Origin: Spirochaetales bacterium
GTDB taxonomy: Bacteria > Spirochaetota > Spirochaetia > SZUA-6
Reading direction: 5' to 3'
Assembly (NCBI GenBank): GCA_003233545.1
Contig: QILZ01000307.1
Span: forward strand, 1-13,863
Length of the DNA stretch: 13,863 bases
The notes under the pieces are model-generated. The model was given only the letters and a program-made list of their open reading frames with translations. It had not been told where the DNA came from and did no database searches. Positions 1 to 6,793 of the stretch are shown here, in pieces (position 1 is the first letter of the stretch; each line of letters starts with the position of its first letter). The position numbers and the translations under genes are program-made.

Positions 1-163
1 TTTGCTTCGGATTATGCAATGGCTATTTATGTCTGTTATAATTAACGAAGATGAGTTTGCTTCCGGCCGCGAAGCAGCTTACTTGAATAATCCAACCGGG
101 ACATCCCCTGAAAAAGTAGAGACTCATTACTATTGCGTTATGCTCGTCCGATCGATGAACCGA
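1..163. other. Non-coding end of window downstream of the redox operon
   Basis: This 163-base stretch follows the stop codon of the last minus-strand operon gene. I see no convincing gene in it. Reading on past that stop, the minus-strand frame runs about 46 codons before the next stop and looks like neither a hydrogenase nor an Fe-S protein. A short GC-rich dyad (GCTTC, seven-base loop, GAAGC, about 67-83) has no T-run on either side, so it is not a good intrinsic terminator. The operon may continue further left. Confidence 0.4.
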
Positions 164-781
164 TTACTCCGCTTCTTCGATGGTTATGGCATTTGTCGGA
201 CATAGATAAGCGCAGGAGCCGCAGCCGATACAGGTTTCGGAAATACTGTCGAATGGGGTGGTTACATGTTTTTCCGTACTTCTGTTGGCTATGCTTAAAG
301 CATTTCTTAATACAACCTCGGTACACACACGAACACAGAGATTACACAAAATACATTTTGTGTGTTTTCTTCTCCTTTTGGCCCTGTAAATCAAGTAGCG
401 GCCCACAGGATCGAGACTTGATTTATCGTCTATCGGAATTCCATTATCCTTCGCAAGTTTTACTATTTCTTCCGTATCCGGACATTGGGCAAGATACAGC
501 TCTATAATAAATTTTCTTTTCTCTTTTACATTTTCGGAGTCTGTACTGACCACCAGACCTTCCTGCACAGGATAGGTACAGGAGGAAACAAGCTTTTTTC
601 TTCCGCCCGTCATGGGGCCTGTAATCTCGACGAGACACATACGGCAGCCGCCGAAGGGCTTTAGATATTTGTTGTAACATAGAGTCGGGATCTTTATATT
701 TATCTCCCGTGCAGCATCTAGTATGGATTTGTTTTCCTGAACTTCTACATCTTTATTATCTATTCTTAATTTAATCATCAT
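164..781 (-). CDS. HoxU/NuoG-N-terminal-like iron-sulfur subunit of NADH diaphorase
   Basis: A 205-residue electron-wiring subunit matching the N-terminal third of NuoG or HydA, or stand-alone HoxU. Residues 1-80 are a plant-type [2Fe-2S] domain with ligands C35, C46, C49 and C68. Residues 140-200 carry two 4Fe-4S motifs (C143/C146/C149/C153 and C184/C187/C190/C194). The His-Cys cluster usual between them (H-x3-C-x2-C-x5-C) is missing: around residue 100 there is a single cysteine in LAQCPDTEE. The protein stops just after the second 4Fe-4S motif, so there is no H-cluster or molybdopterin catalytic domain. The start ATG overlaps the NuoF-like stop as ATGA (778-781), showing translational coupling. 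Expected role: cytoplasmic electron transfer from the FMN subunit to an acceptor not seen in this window. The family is secure, the acceptor unknown. Confidence 0.88.
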   Translation of the reverse strand: MMIKLRIDNKDVEVQENKSILDAAREINIKIPTLCYNKYLKPFGGCRMCLVEITGPMTGGRKKLVSSCTYPVQEGLVVSTDSENVKEKRKFIIELYLAQCPDTEEIVKLAKDNGIPIDDKSSLDPVGRYLIYRAKRRRKHTKCILCNLCVRVCTEVVLRNALSIANRSTEKHVTTPFDSISETCIGCGSCAYLCPTNAITIEEAE

Positions 782-2571
782 TCATATCTCACAGCATCGA
801 ATTTGCAGACATCGAAACACATTCCGCATTTAATACATTTATCCTGGATTATCTCATGAATCTGCTTTGCTTCTCCGGTTATAGCATCCGAAGGGCAGTT
901 CTTAAAGCAGATATGGCATCCGTTACATTTATCGGGCAGAATGTTGAACTTTATCAGAGCCTTACACACTCTGGCCGGGCATCTTTTATCCTTTATATGA
1001 GCCTCATACTCATCCCTGAAGTATCTGATCGTTGAAAGAACAGGGTTGGGAGCTGTATTTCCGAGTCCGCATATCGCAGTCTGCTTTATCAGTTTAGCCA
1101 TCCCCTCGAGAATTTCAATATCTTCTTCTTTGCCTTCTCCTTTAGTGATACCGGTTAAAATATCCAGCATATGCTTTGTTCCTTCACGGCAGGGCGGACA
1201 CTTGCCGCAGGATTCGTCCTGTGTAAAGGACAGAAAATACCTTGCAATCTCAACCATGCATGTATCCTCATCCATAACAATTAAACCCCCGGAACCCATA
1301 ATGGCACCCGCGCTGGTTAATGATTCGTAATCGATGGGCAGGTCTATCAAGGATGCAGGGATGCATCCTCCGGAAGGTCCTCCCATCTGGGCAGCTTTAA
1401 ATTTTTTATCATCTAATATACTGCCGCCAATATCATAAACAATCTCCCTTAAGGTTATTCCCATTGGAACCTCTACAAGACCGGTATTCTTTAATTTACC
1501 GACAATGGAGAAAACCTTCGTTCCCTTACTGCTTTCCGTCCCTATTCCGGCGAACCAGCCGGCTCCACGGTTTATTATCCTGGGAACATTTGCCCATGTT
1601 TCCACATTGTTTATGTTGGTTGGTTTACCCATATAACCGGAAAGTGCCGGGAAAGGCGGTTTAGTTCTCGGTGCGGGATTATTACCTTCCAGCGAACTTA
1701 TGAGGGATGTTTCCTCTCCGCATACAAATGCACCCGCCCCTCTGTTTACCGAGAGACCAAAATTAAAATCGGTTCCCAGTATAGCTTCACCTAAAAGTCC
1801 GTATTCTCCGGCCTGTTCAATGGCACGTTTAATTCTTTTCAGTGCCAGGGGATACTCGTCTCTTATATATATAAACCCGTTTTCAGCTCCGATAGCATAG
1901 GCTCCTATCAACATTCCTTCCAGAACCGCATGGGGATCGGATTCGACTACCGAACGATCCATGAATGCTCCCGGGTCTCCCTCGTCAGCGTTACATATGA
2001 TATACTTTTCATCACCTTCGGCACCCCTGCAGATTTCCCATTTCTTCCCTGTCGGAAAACCTGCTCCACCACGACCACGCAATCCCGAGGCCTTAATCTC
2101 CTCTATAACCTCTTCAGGTTTCATCGACGTGAGTACCTTTGCCAGGGACTTATATCCGTCTCTGGCAATATACTCATCGATATTTTCAGGATCGATGAGT
2201 CCGCGGTTGGAGAGTACAACAAGCTGTTGCTTTTTAAAAAAACCAATGTCACTAAGCTTCGGGACCGGTGATTTTTTATCAGGGGGTATGTACATCAATT
2301 TCTCAATAGGCCGGCCTTTAAGGAAATGTTCCTCAACCAGATGTGGAATATCCTCCACTTTGAGCATCTGATAAAAGATTCCGTCAGGCTGAACAACAAG
2401 AATTGGCCCATTAGAACAAAATCCATTGCACCCTGTAAGTACAACCTGAATCTCATCCTGAAGATCGTATTTTTTTAATTCTGATTCAAGTGCCGTTTGG
2501 ATTTCCAAAGAACGGTTGGAAACACACCCCGTACCTGCACATAACATTAAATTTGCTCTATACCGTTTCAT
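778..2571 (-). CDS. NuoF/HndC/HydB-like NAD(P)H- and FMN-binding subunit
   Basis: A 597-residue flavoprotein of the kind found in bifurcating hydrogenases and related diaphorases; it oxidises NAD(P)H at FMN or the reverse. Order of domains: N-terminal thioredoxin-like [2Fe-2S] (C11, C16, C48, C52); FMN/NADH core with loop GRGGAGFPTGKKWE (166-179), NADEGDPGAF (194-203) and GAGAFVCGEETSL (278-290); SLBB region with GGPSGGCIP (397-405); 4Fe-4S site C455/C458/C461 plus C501; then a C-terminal 2x[4Fe-4S] ferredoxin (C549-C559 and C579-C589). The extra ferredoxin domains and length distinguish it from complex I NuoF (about 430 residues) and match HndC/HydB. All cofactor motifs look intact. The ATG directly follows the TAA of the HndB-like gene with no spacer. 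Whether it bifurcates electrons cannot be read from sequence alone. Confidence 0.94.
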   Translation of the reverse strand: MKRYRANLMLCAGTGCVSNRSLEIQTALESELKKYDLQDEIQVVLTGCNGFCSNGPILVVQPDGIFYQMLKVEDIPHLVEEHFLKGRPIEKLMYIPPDKKSPVPKLSDIGFFKKQQLVVLSNRGLIDPENIDEYIARDGYKSLAKVLTSMKPEEVIEEIKASGLRGRGGAGFPTGKKWEICRGAEGDEKYIICNADEGDPGAFMDRSVVESDPHAVLEGMLIGAYAIGAENGFIYIRDEYPLALKRIKRAIEQAGEYGLLGEAILGTDFNFGLSVNRGAGAFVCGEETSLISSLEGNNPAPRTKPPFPALSGYMGKPTNINNVETWANVPRIINRGAGWFAGIGTESSKGTKVFSIVGKLKNTGLVEVPMGITLREIVYDIGGSILDDKKFKAAQMGGPSGGCIPASLIDLPIDYESLTSAGAIMGSGGLIVMDEDTCMVEIARYFLSFTQDESCGKCPPCREGTKHMLDILTGITKGEGKEEDIEILEGMAKLIKQTAICGLGNTAPNPVLSTIRYFRDEYEAHIKDKRCPARVCKALIKFNILPDKCNGCHICFKNCPSDAITGEAKQIHEIIQDKCIKCGMCFDVCKFDAVRYE

Positions 2572-2952
2572 TTATAACACTCTTTCACTACCAATTGCCA
2601 GTGCATACTCTTCAACTATTTTCCCGCCCATCACATAGTCCTTAAAGATTCTTTTAACCTTCTCCTTTGTTAAATCAACATATTTTACCGGGGGTTTATC
2701 TCTTGCTTCAACAGTTGCCATCGGTTCGCGGCTGCACAAACCGGCACAGCCGGAAGTTGTAATAAGTACATCACTTACCCCTTCTTCTTCGACACATGAA
2801 AGAAATGCACTCAAAATATCCCGGGCACCTGAAGCAATACCGCATGTGCCCATATGTACGGTAATCTTTATCCTTGACGTTCCTTTTCTGAGGTTGGTAA
2901 CAGAACGCATTTTTTGTGCTATTTTATCCAGATCGCTTGGTTTTAATTTCAT
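2572..2952 (-). CDS. HndB-like thioredoxin-fold [2Fe-2S] ferredoxin subunit
   Basis: A 126-residue small subunit resembling HndB of NADP-reducing hydrogenases. It has the family motif MGTCGIASGA (34-43) and a second motif GCAGLC (68-73). Canonical positions provide C37, C69 and C73; the fourth expected ligand of classical NuoE-type ferredoxins is absent, which I believe is usual for HndB relatives. C53 lies nearby. The C-terminal segment (YVMGGKIVEEYAL) is also HndB-like. A strong Shine-Dalgarno sequence (GAGGAG) sits five bases before the ATG, following a 47-base gap after the HATPase gene, so this gene begins a fresh translational block with the NuoF-like and HoxU-like genes. Likely a cytoplasmic electron-transfer or docking subunit of the diaphorase. 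Confidence 0.88.
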   Translation of the reverse strand: MKLKPSDLDKIAQKMRSVTNLRKGTSRIKITVHMGTCGIASGARDILSAFLSCVEEEGVSDVLITTSGCAGLCSREPMATVEARDKPPVKYVDLTKEKVKRIFKDYVMGGKIVEEYALAIGSERVL

Positions 2953-2999
2953 AATAACTCCTCACTTAATTGTATTTATATATGCTTTAATCAATTAAT

Positions 3000-3425
3000 T
3001 CAAGGCATATATTTATCATGCTTTATATAACGGAACGTGACATCCCGATGCGTTGCCCTCAGTACACGTACAGTTTCATCCATATCACCGAGAGGTTTCA
3101 TGTCAGGATGATAAAGGTTGAATGATGCACGCACCTCTGTTCCCTTTCCCTTTTGGGATTTGATTATAATTTCACCATCCGTAGCATGTGCAGCCTGGGC
3201 AAAAAGTGAAATGCCAAGACCTACCTTTTTGCCTTTTTTTGTAGTAAAGAAAGGATCACTGGCACTTCTGATCTCTTTATCATCCATTCCCTTTCCATCA
3301 TCCTTAATTATTATATCAAGTCTCTTCTTTTTAGTATTTTGCATAATATCTATCCACACATTCCGTGCACCTGCTCTGATAGAATTCTCAACTATATCGA
3401 GTATGTGCAAAGAGAGATCATACAT
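3000..3425 (-). CDS. Stand-alone HATPase (histidine-kinase-type ATP-binding) protein
   Basis: A 141-residue GHKL ATPase domain with no dimerisation/phospho-His domain and no sensor. Visible motifs: N-box around HILDIVENSI (7-16), G1 box DDGKGM (42-47), FFTTK (59-63) and a glycine lid with GLGIS (69-73). I start it at MYDLSLHIL (3425), the usual N-terminus of these small proteins as I recall them. An in-frame ATG three codons upstream (3434) is also possible, and neither has a clear ribosome-binding site. The start overlaps the end of the PHP gene, so translation is probably coupled. Similar single-domain ATPases are encoded beside HndA/HydC-type genes in anaerobes. The likely role is regulatory (protein kinase or ATP-sensing partner); the target is unknown. 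Confidence 0.85.
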   Translation of the reverse strand: MYDLSLHILDIVENSIRAGARNVWIDIMQNTKKKRLDIIIKDDGKGMDDKEIRSASDPFFTTKKGKKVGLGISLFAQAAHATDGEIIIKSQKGKGTEVRASFNLYHPDMKPLGDMDETVRVLRATHRDVTFRYIKHDKYMP

Positions 3426-4179
3426 AGGTATCATCGCACAAGGTTACACGTTCTTCCTCTTTCAGAGCCTCTTTAATAGATTTAACCGTGGGCTGTTCAC
3501 ACAGAAAAATGGTACATCGTTTCCCTATCTCACCAGGTGTATGTGCATCTGAAAAGCTGACAATTCGATACCGTGTAATACCTGTTTGTTTTGCACTGCT
3601 TTCTCTGATAAAATCCCTGTAATTACATTCCGGAGAAATCTCCAGCGCATCAAATTGTAATGTCGCAGGAATAAAACCCAACTGTCCAATTACGCTAAAA
3701 GCCTCCCTGTCAACATGTGCGGCAATTGCTATTCCATTCAAGTCATGAACGGAATTAACGATCGTCTCCACGGATAAAGTTGTTGCTCCTATTAAAAGAT
3801 GCTGATTTATAGTCGTAATGTATCCGCTTTCATCGACACAGCACTGATACCCATACAGTTTCTGTTCATTTATACCGGGAAGGTTATCGTATACAAGTTT
3901 CTGTATATCTTTCAAAGCTGCTTCATCATCGAACAGCGAAAGCACATGAACCTCTTCTTTTGATGTAATCTCCATACCGCCAATTACAGTAATACACTCC
4001 CGCCTTCCTGCTTTTTGCACCTCCGATATATTTTCTGTTGCATTATGGTCACTGATACCCATAATATCGATTCCTTTCTCTTTTCCTTTCCTTATAATAG
4101 CCTCCGGTACCATTCCCGAATCACCGCATGGCGAAAGACAGGTATGAATGTGACAGTCCGCTCTATATCTTTTCAGCAT
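3418..4179 (-). CDS. PHP-domain metal-dependent phosphoesterase family protein
   Basis: A 253-residue PHP-family protein, probably a cytoplasmic metallo-phosphoesterase. Metal-binding motifs of the family are visible in order: HIH (10-12), SDH (43-45), GGME with E70, VHVL with H78, AAHVDRE with H155, and SDAH (210-213). This is a full complement for a PHP active site. Substrate is unknown: the family covers histidinol phosphate, nucleotide 3',5'-bisphosphates and oligonucleotides. It overlaps the upstream DRTGG gene by 17 bases and the downstream HATPase gene, placing it firmly in the signalling cassette. PHP genes are found near Fe-hydrogenase/diaphorase genes in anaerobes, so a regulatory or nucleotide-turnover role is plausible but not demonstrated. 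Confidence 0.88.
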   Translation of the reverse strand: MLKRYRADCHIHTCLSPCGDSGMVPEAIIRKGKEKGIDIMGISDHNATENISEVQKAGRRECITVIGGMEITSKEEVHVLSLFDDEAALKDIQKLVYDNLPGINEQKLYGYQCCVDESGYITTINQHLLIGATTLSVETIVNSVHDLNGIAIAAHVDREAFSVIGQLGFIPATLQFDALEISPECNYRDFIRESSAKQTGITRYRIVSFSDAHTPGEIGKRCTIFLCEQPTVKSIKEALKEEERVTLCDDTYV

Positions 4180-4525
4180 TTTTAGTCGATCCGGAAATTC
4201 CCAGATCCCACAAACGACCGACTACTTCAAAAGCCGACAGGGCACTCAAGAGAATCGGAATCCCTTCTTCTTCTGCTTTTTGAATTGTCTGCACCTCCGG
4301 TTTTCTGTTGTTTGCCAGTATTATACCACCAAGTTCTTTCATACTGGCAACTGCAACAATGTTTGGATGTCCCTGAAGTGTTATCCATAGATCGTTAACA
4401 CGTGCATTTGCAATGACATCACTTAAGAGGTCGCTTACATATCCATGAGTAATTGTACGATCCGGATAATCCTTTCCGGCAACAACCTCGAAGCCCATTT
4501 CCCTTATGATTGCCGACAGTTTCAT
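4163..4525 (-). CDS. DRTGG-domain protein (second copy)
   Basis: A 120-residue stand-alone DRTGG-type domain, the module known from phosphotransacetylase-associated and CBS-associated proteins. It is a paralogue of the gene at 5436-5786. Both start MKL and share a SDL-SDV segment near residues 31-37, followed by a hydrophobic strand and a conserved GxxNPxVV/GHPNIV-like element. This copy has ELGGIIL (64-70), closest to the family's GG signature. Its ATG overlaps the stop of the CBS-HATPase gene as ATGA (4522-4525) and its own end overlaps the PHP start. No catalytic residues are recognisable; ligand-binding or protein-interaction function is inferred from family context. Confidence 0.82.
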   Translation of the reverse strand: MKLSAIIREMGFEVVAGKDYPDRTITHGYVSDLLSDVIANARVNDLWITLQGHPNIVAVASMKELGGIILANNRKPEVQTIQKAEEEGIPILLSALSAFEVVGRLWDLGISGSTKNAEKI

Positions 4526-5439
4526 AATGTATCCATATTAACTGTTATATCCAAAATAGTTCCTCTGCCAACCGTTGAATTTATAATCATTTTATCAGAA
4601 CAGCGCTGTATATTATTCAATCCTATACCTGCTCCGAATCCAAGTTCCCGCACCCAGTTTGGTGCAGTTGAAAATCCCAGCCGCAGTGCATCTTTTACAT
4701 CGGGTATGCCAGGGCCGTGATCCCGTACATTGACACATATGCTTTCAGGTTTGATGTATACTGAAACCTCACCACCATCGGTATAAAAGATAAGATTCAT
4801 CTCTGCTTCGTAGATGGCTATGGCAACACGTCTATAAATATCCGGTTTTATATCCAGCCGTTTAAGTGTCTTTTTAATATTACCGGCAACCGTCCCTCCA
4901 TTCATAACATCACCACCTTTAACCTGATAGATAAGTCCGATTGTTACTGAATCAGCAGTTACATCCTCAAAAAAATGGCTCATCCTGTAACGGCGAATTT
5001 CCTCTTCATGATAATCGATCTCAATTTCCCGTAAAAGCGATTCTATAATGACTCCTTTAGTAACAATACCCACAACCTTTTTTTCTTTTCTCTCAACAAC
5101 AGGCAAACGCCCGTATCCCTTTTGGTCAAAGAGACTAATAGCTTGAATTAATTTCTCATCCTCATAGACGGTAACAACATTTTTTGTCATCCAATCCTTA
5201 ACGGATGACCCGGCACTCTTTTTTGTAAGCCAATTTATTAAATCCTCTATACTAATAATTCCGACACTGCATCCGTTCTTTACAACCGGGACACCTGAAA
5301 TACGATTTTTCCGAAGTACCTCTTTAAGCTTATACATCGATATATCGGGTGAAATCGATATAACATCTTTCTTCATTACATCACCAACAGAAAGATCATA
5401 TATTAATTCCTGAATCTTACCGATTCCCGCATTATTCAT
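4522..5439 (-). CDS. CBS-pair fused to anti-sigma-type HATPase domain
   Basis: About 305 residues. Two CBS motifs lie at roughly 15-70 (VGDVMKKDVISISP) and 80-137 (VKDWMTKNVVTVYEDE), forming a Bateman module that typically binds adenine nucleotides such as AMP, ATP or NAD. The C-terminal part (about 160-305) is an RsbW/SpoIIAB-like GHKL ATPase: N-box YEAEMN (210-215), G1 box DHGPGI (240-245), glycine lid GFGAGIGL (267-274). There is no phospho-His domain. I choose the ATG at 5439, which overlaps the preceding stop as ATGA; a TTG four codons upstream is the alternative and would lengthen the overlap. Likely a kinase or switch protein gated by cellular energy charge; the substrate is not encoded in this window. 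Confidence 0.88.
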   Translation of the reverse strand: MNNAGIGKIQELIYDLSVGDVMKKDVISISPDISMYKLKEVLRKNRISGVPVVKNGCSVGIISIEDLINWLTKKSAGSSVKDWMTKNVVTVYEDEKLIQAISLFDQKGYGRLPVVERKEKKVVGIVTKGVIIESLLREIEIDYHEEEIRRYRMSHFFEDVTADSVTIGLIYQVKGGDVMNGGTVAGNIKKTLKRLDIKPDIYRRVAIAIYEAEMNLIFYTDGGEVSVYIKPESICVNVRDHGPGIPDVKDALRLGFSTAPNWVRELGFGAGIGLNNIQRCSDKMIINSTVGRGTILDITVNMDTL

Positions 5440-5786
5440 TTTTGTAAACAATCTGCCAAACCTGCCCTATATAAGAGACCGCAGGCTTTGAACATTGAAA
5501 ACTGTGTTTTAAAAAGTACTATTTCTTTATCGTATGCTAGTTTTATTGTCTCTTCCGTCGGCTTTTTCCCCCGGATAAAACAAATCACCTTTACTTCAGC
5601 TACATCGGCCGTCCGTACAACCTGGGGATTCGTAAGCCCCGTTAACAGTAAGGCATCCGGTTGGATAAAAGTAAGTACATCACTCATTAGATCGGATGCA
5701 CCTACCATCGCTATGTCCCAATCATTTCTGACAGTTCCGCAGCACACTTCAGCATCGAGTATTTTTATTATCTTTTCCAATTTCAT
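5436..5786 (-). CDS. DRTGG-domain protein (first copy)
   Basis: A 116-residue DRTGG-like protein opening the five-gene signalling cassette. It shares length, N-terminus and the SDLMSDV segment (31-37) with the second copy at 4163-4525, and has GLTNPQVV (50-57) where the other has GHPNIV. It contains four cysteines (C15, C16, C102, C113), more than its paralogue; whether they matter is unknown. A ribosome-binding site GGGAGAGG (5796-5803 on the plus strand as its complement) precedes the ATG by nine bases after a 94-base gap, the largest in the operon. No enzymatic motif is visible. Inferred role: sensory or adaptor partner of the CBS-HATPase protein. Confidence 0.8.
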   Translation of the reverse strand: MKLEKIIKILDAEVCCGTVRNDWDIAMVGASDLMSDVLTFIQPDALLLTGLTNPQVVRTADVAEVKVICFIRGKKPTEETIKLAYDKEIVLFKTQFSMFKACGLLYRAGLADCLQK

Positions 5787-5810
5787 GATTCAGGACCTCT
5801 CCCACATCGA

Positions 5811-5828
5811 AATTAAAAATATTTAATT
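5811..5828. repeat. Perfect AT-only inverted repeat in the intra-operon gap
   Basis: AATTAAA and TTTAATT arms (7 bases, perfect) flank AATA, within the 94-base gap between the NuoE-like gene and the first DRTGG gene. Just upstream on the minus strand is a possible -10 (TATAGT, complement of 5837-5842) with only a poor -35. The dyad could be an operator, or simply AT-rich spacer; it has no terminator character. Confidence 0.3.
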
Positions 5829-5880
5829 ACCCGGAAACTATAACCTTTCTGAATAGGATCGAAAGTTTACTTAACGCTGA

Positions 5881-6351
5881 TTACTTATACTTTCTCAGCA
5901 GCTTTTTTAATTTAGTCTGATCCATTTTGCCATGATACTCTCCGTCGACCACTACGAGAGGGCCCAGTGCGCAGGTACCGAGACAATTTACGGTTTCGAG
6001 GGTAAAATTATTGTCTTCTGTTGTCTCGCCCGGCATAATCTTTAACTCCCGTTCCAGGCTTTCAAGTATTTTCGGTGCCCTGTTTACAAAGCAGGCGGTG
6101 CCTATGCAGACGGAAATCTGGTGCTTTCCGACAGGTGTAAGCCTGAAGGATTTATAGAAGGTAGCAAGATCGTACAGTTTTGCCAATGGGAAATCCAGAC
6201 TCTCCGATACTCTCTGAAGAGTGTCTTTCGACAGGTATCTATACTCGCCGAGGATATCCTGCAGAAGGCCGATAATCGAGCCGCCTTCTTTTTTATAATT
6301 TTCTATAATTTCATCCAGTTTATCATTAATTACCGTAGTTTCTTTACTCAA
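5881..6351 (-). CDS. NuoE/HndA/HydC-like [2Fe-2S] diaphorase subunit
   Basis: A 156-residue thioredoxin-like ferredoxin, the normal partner of NuoF in NADH dehydrogenases and bifurcating hydrogenases. Ligands are C82, C87, C123 and C127 (VCIGTAC and NCLGTCALGP). The helical N-terminus has the family segment LPLAKLYDLATFYKSF-like (55-69). The only plausible start is TTG at 6351; a strong Shine-Dalgarno (GGAGGTG, about 11 bases upstream) lies inside the end of the truncated nqrF gene. The two genes overlap by eight bases. This physically links the NQR-like block to the diaphorase block in one transcript and suggests balanced synthesis. It is separated from its NuoF partner by the five signalling genes and the HndB-like gene. 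Confidence 0.92.
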   Translation of the reverse strand: MSKETTVINDKLDEIIENYKKEGGSIIGLLQDILGEYRYLSKDTLQRVSESLDFPLAKLYDLATFYKSFRLTPVGKHQISVCIGTACFVNRAPKILESLERELKIMPGETTEDNNFTLETVNCLGTCALGPLVVVDGEYHGKMDQTKLKKLLRKYK

Positions 6352-6793
6352 TTGTTATCCGCCACCTCCGGTTTGTTTTAAAGGTCTTATTTTTAACCAT
6401 AGCCATAATGATCTCGATAAAGTCCGGTATATATATATCGATATCATTCCTCACCTTAACCTGGCAGGCTAAGCGCATGTTGTTCTGCTTCTCTTCACGG
6501 CTCATGAATATCTCTTCCGTGGGGAGAATCTGCCCGCCCCCGTTAAGTACTCTTACCTTACAGTAACCGCAGCTTGCCTTTCCTGCGCAGGAAGATGAAA
6601 TCTTAATATTATTAGCCGTAAGGTAGGTTAGAAGAGTATCTCCGCCCTGAACGGCAAACTCCTTTTTTCCATCTTCCTGATGAATGGTTATTTTACACTC
6701 TCCATAGGTAACAAGCAGTTTATCCGCAATAGCGATGAGAATAGTTATAATAAGAAGAATAATGTTCATGATTAATAATGGTAAAAATGTCAC
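6344..6793 (-). CDS. Truncated NqrF: membrane anchor plus [2Fe-2S] domain only
   Basis: A 149-residue protein matching the N-terminal third of NqrF. One transmembrane helix (about 4-28) is followed by a plant-type [2Fe-2S] domain with C69, C75, C78 and C110, the same spacing as the NqrF cluster (C-x5-C-x2-C-x31-C), plus NGGGQILPTE (84-93) and LACQVKV (108-114), both NqrF-like. Full NqrF is about 400 residues and continues with FAD and NADH-binding domains. Here the reading frame ends cleanly soon after the ferredoxin domain and the next gene starts in the overlap, so this looks like a natural short form, not a sequencing break. Start is GTG at 6793, overlapping the nqrE stop as GTGA with GGTGAG six bases before it. 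It probably hands electrons between a soluble donor and the NQR membrane core. Confidence 0.85.
   Translation of the reverse strand: MTFLPLLIMNIILLIITILIAIADKLLVTYGECKITIHQEDGKKEFAVQGGDTLLTYLTANNIKISSSCAGKASCGYCKVRVLNGGGQILPTEEIFMSREEKQNNMRLACQVKVRNDIDIYIPDFIEIIMAMVKNKTFKTNRRWRITIE

Noticed and set aside
1..163. Possible continuation of the HoxU-like protein into a hydrogenase catalytic domain after a premature stop
   Set aside because: The continuing frames show no H-cluster motifs or other family similarity and stop within about 46 codons; the 205-residue length fits stand-alone HoxU-type proteins.
2..205. Plus-strand open frame with TTG start overlapping the end of the HoxU-like gene
   Set aside because: No ribosome-binding site, no recognisable motif, and it runs about 40 bases into a well-supported gene on the other strand.
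1046..2371. Several plus-strand open frames inside the NuoF-like gene
   Set aside because: They are antisense to a gene with continuous, fully conserved motifs and have no start signals of their own.
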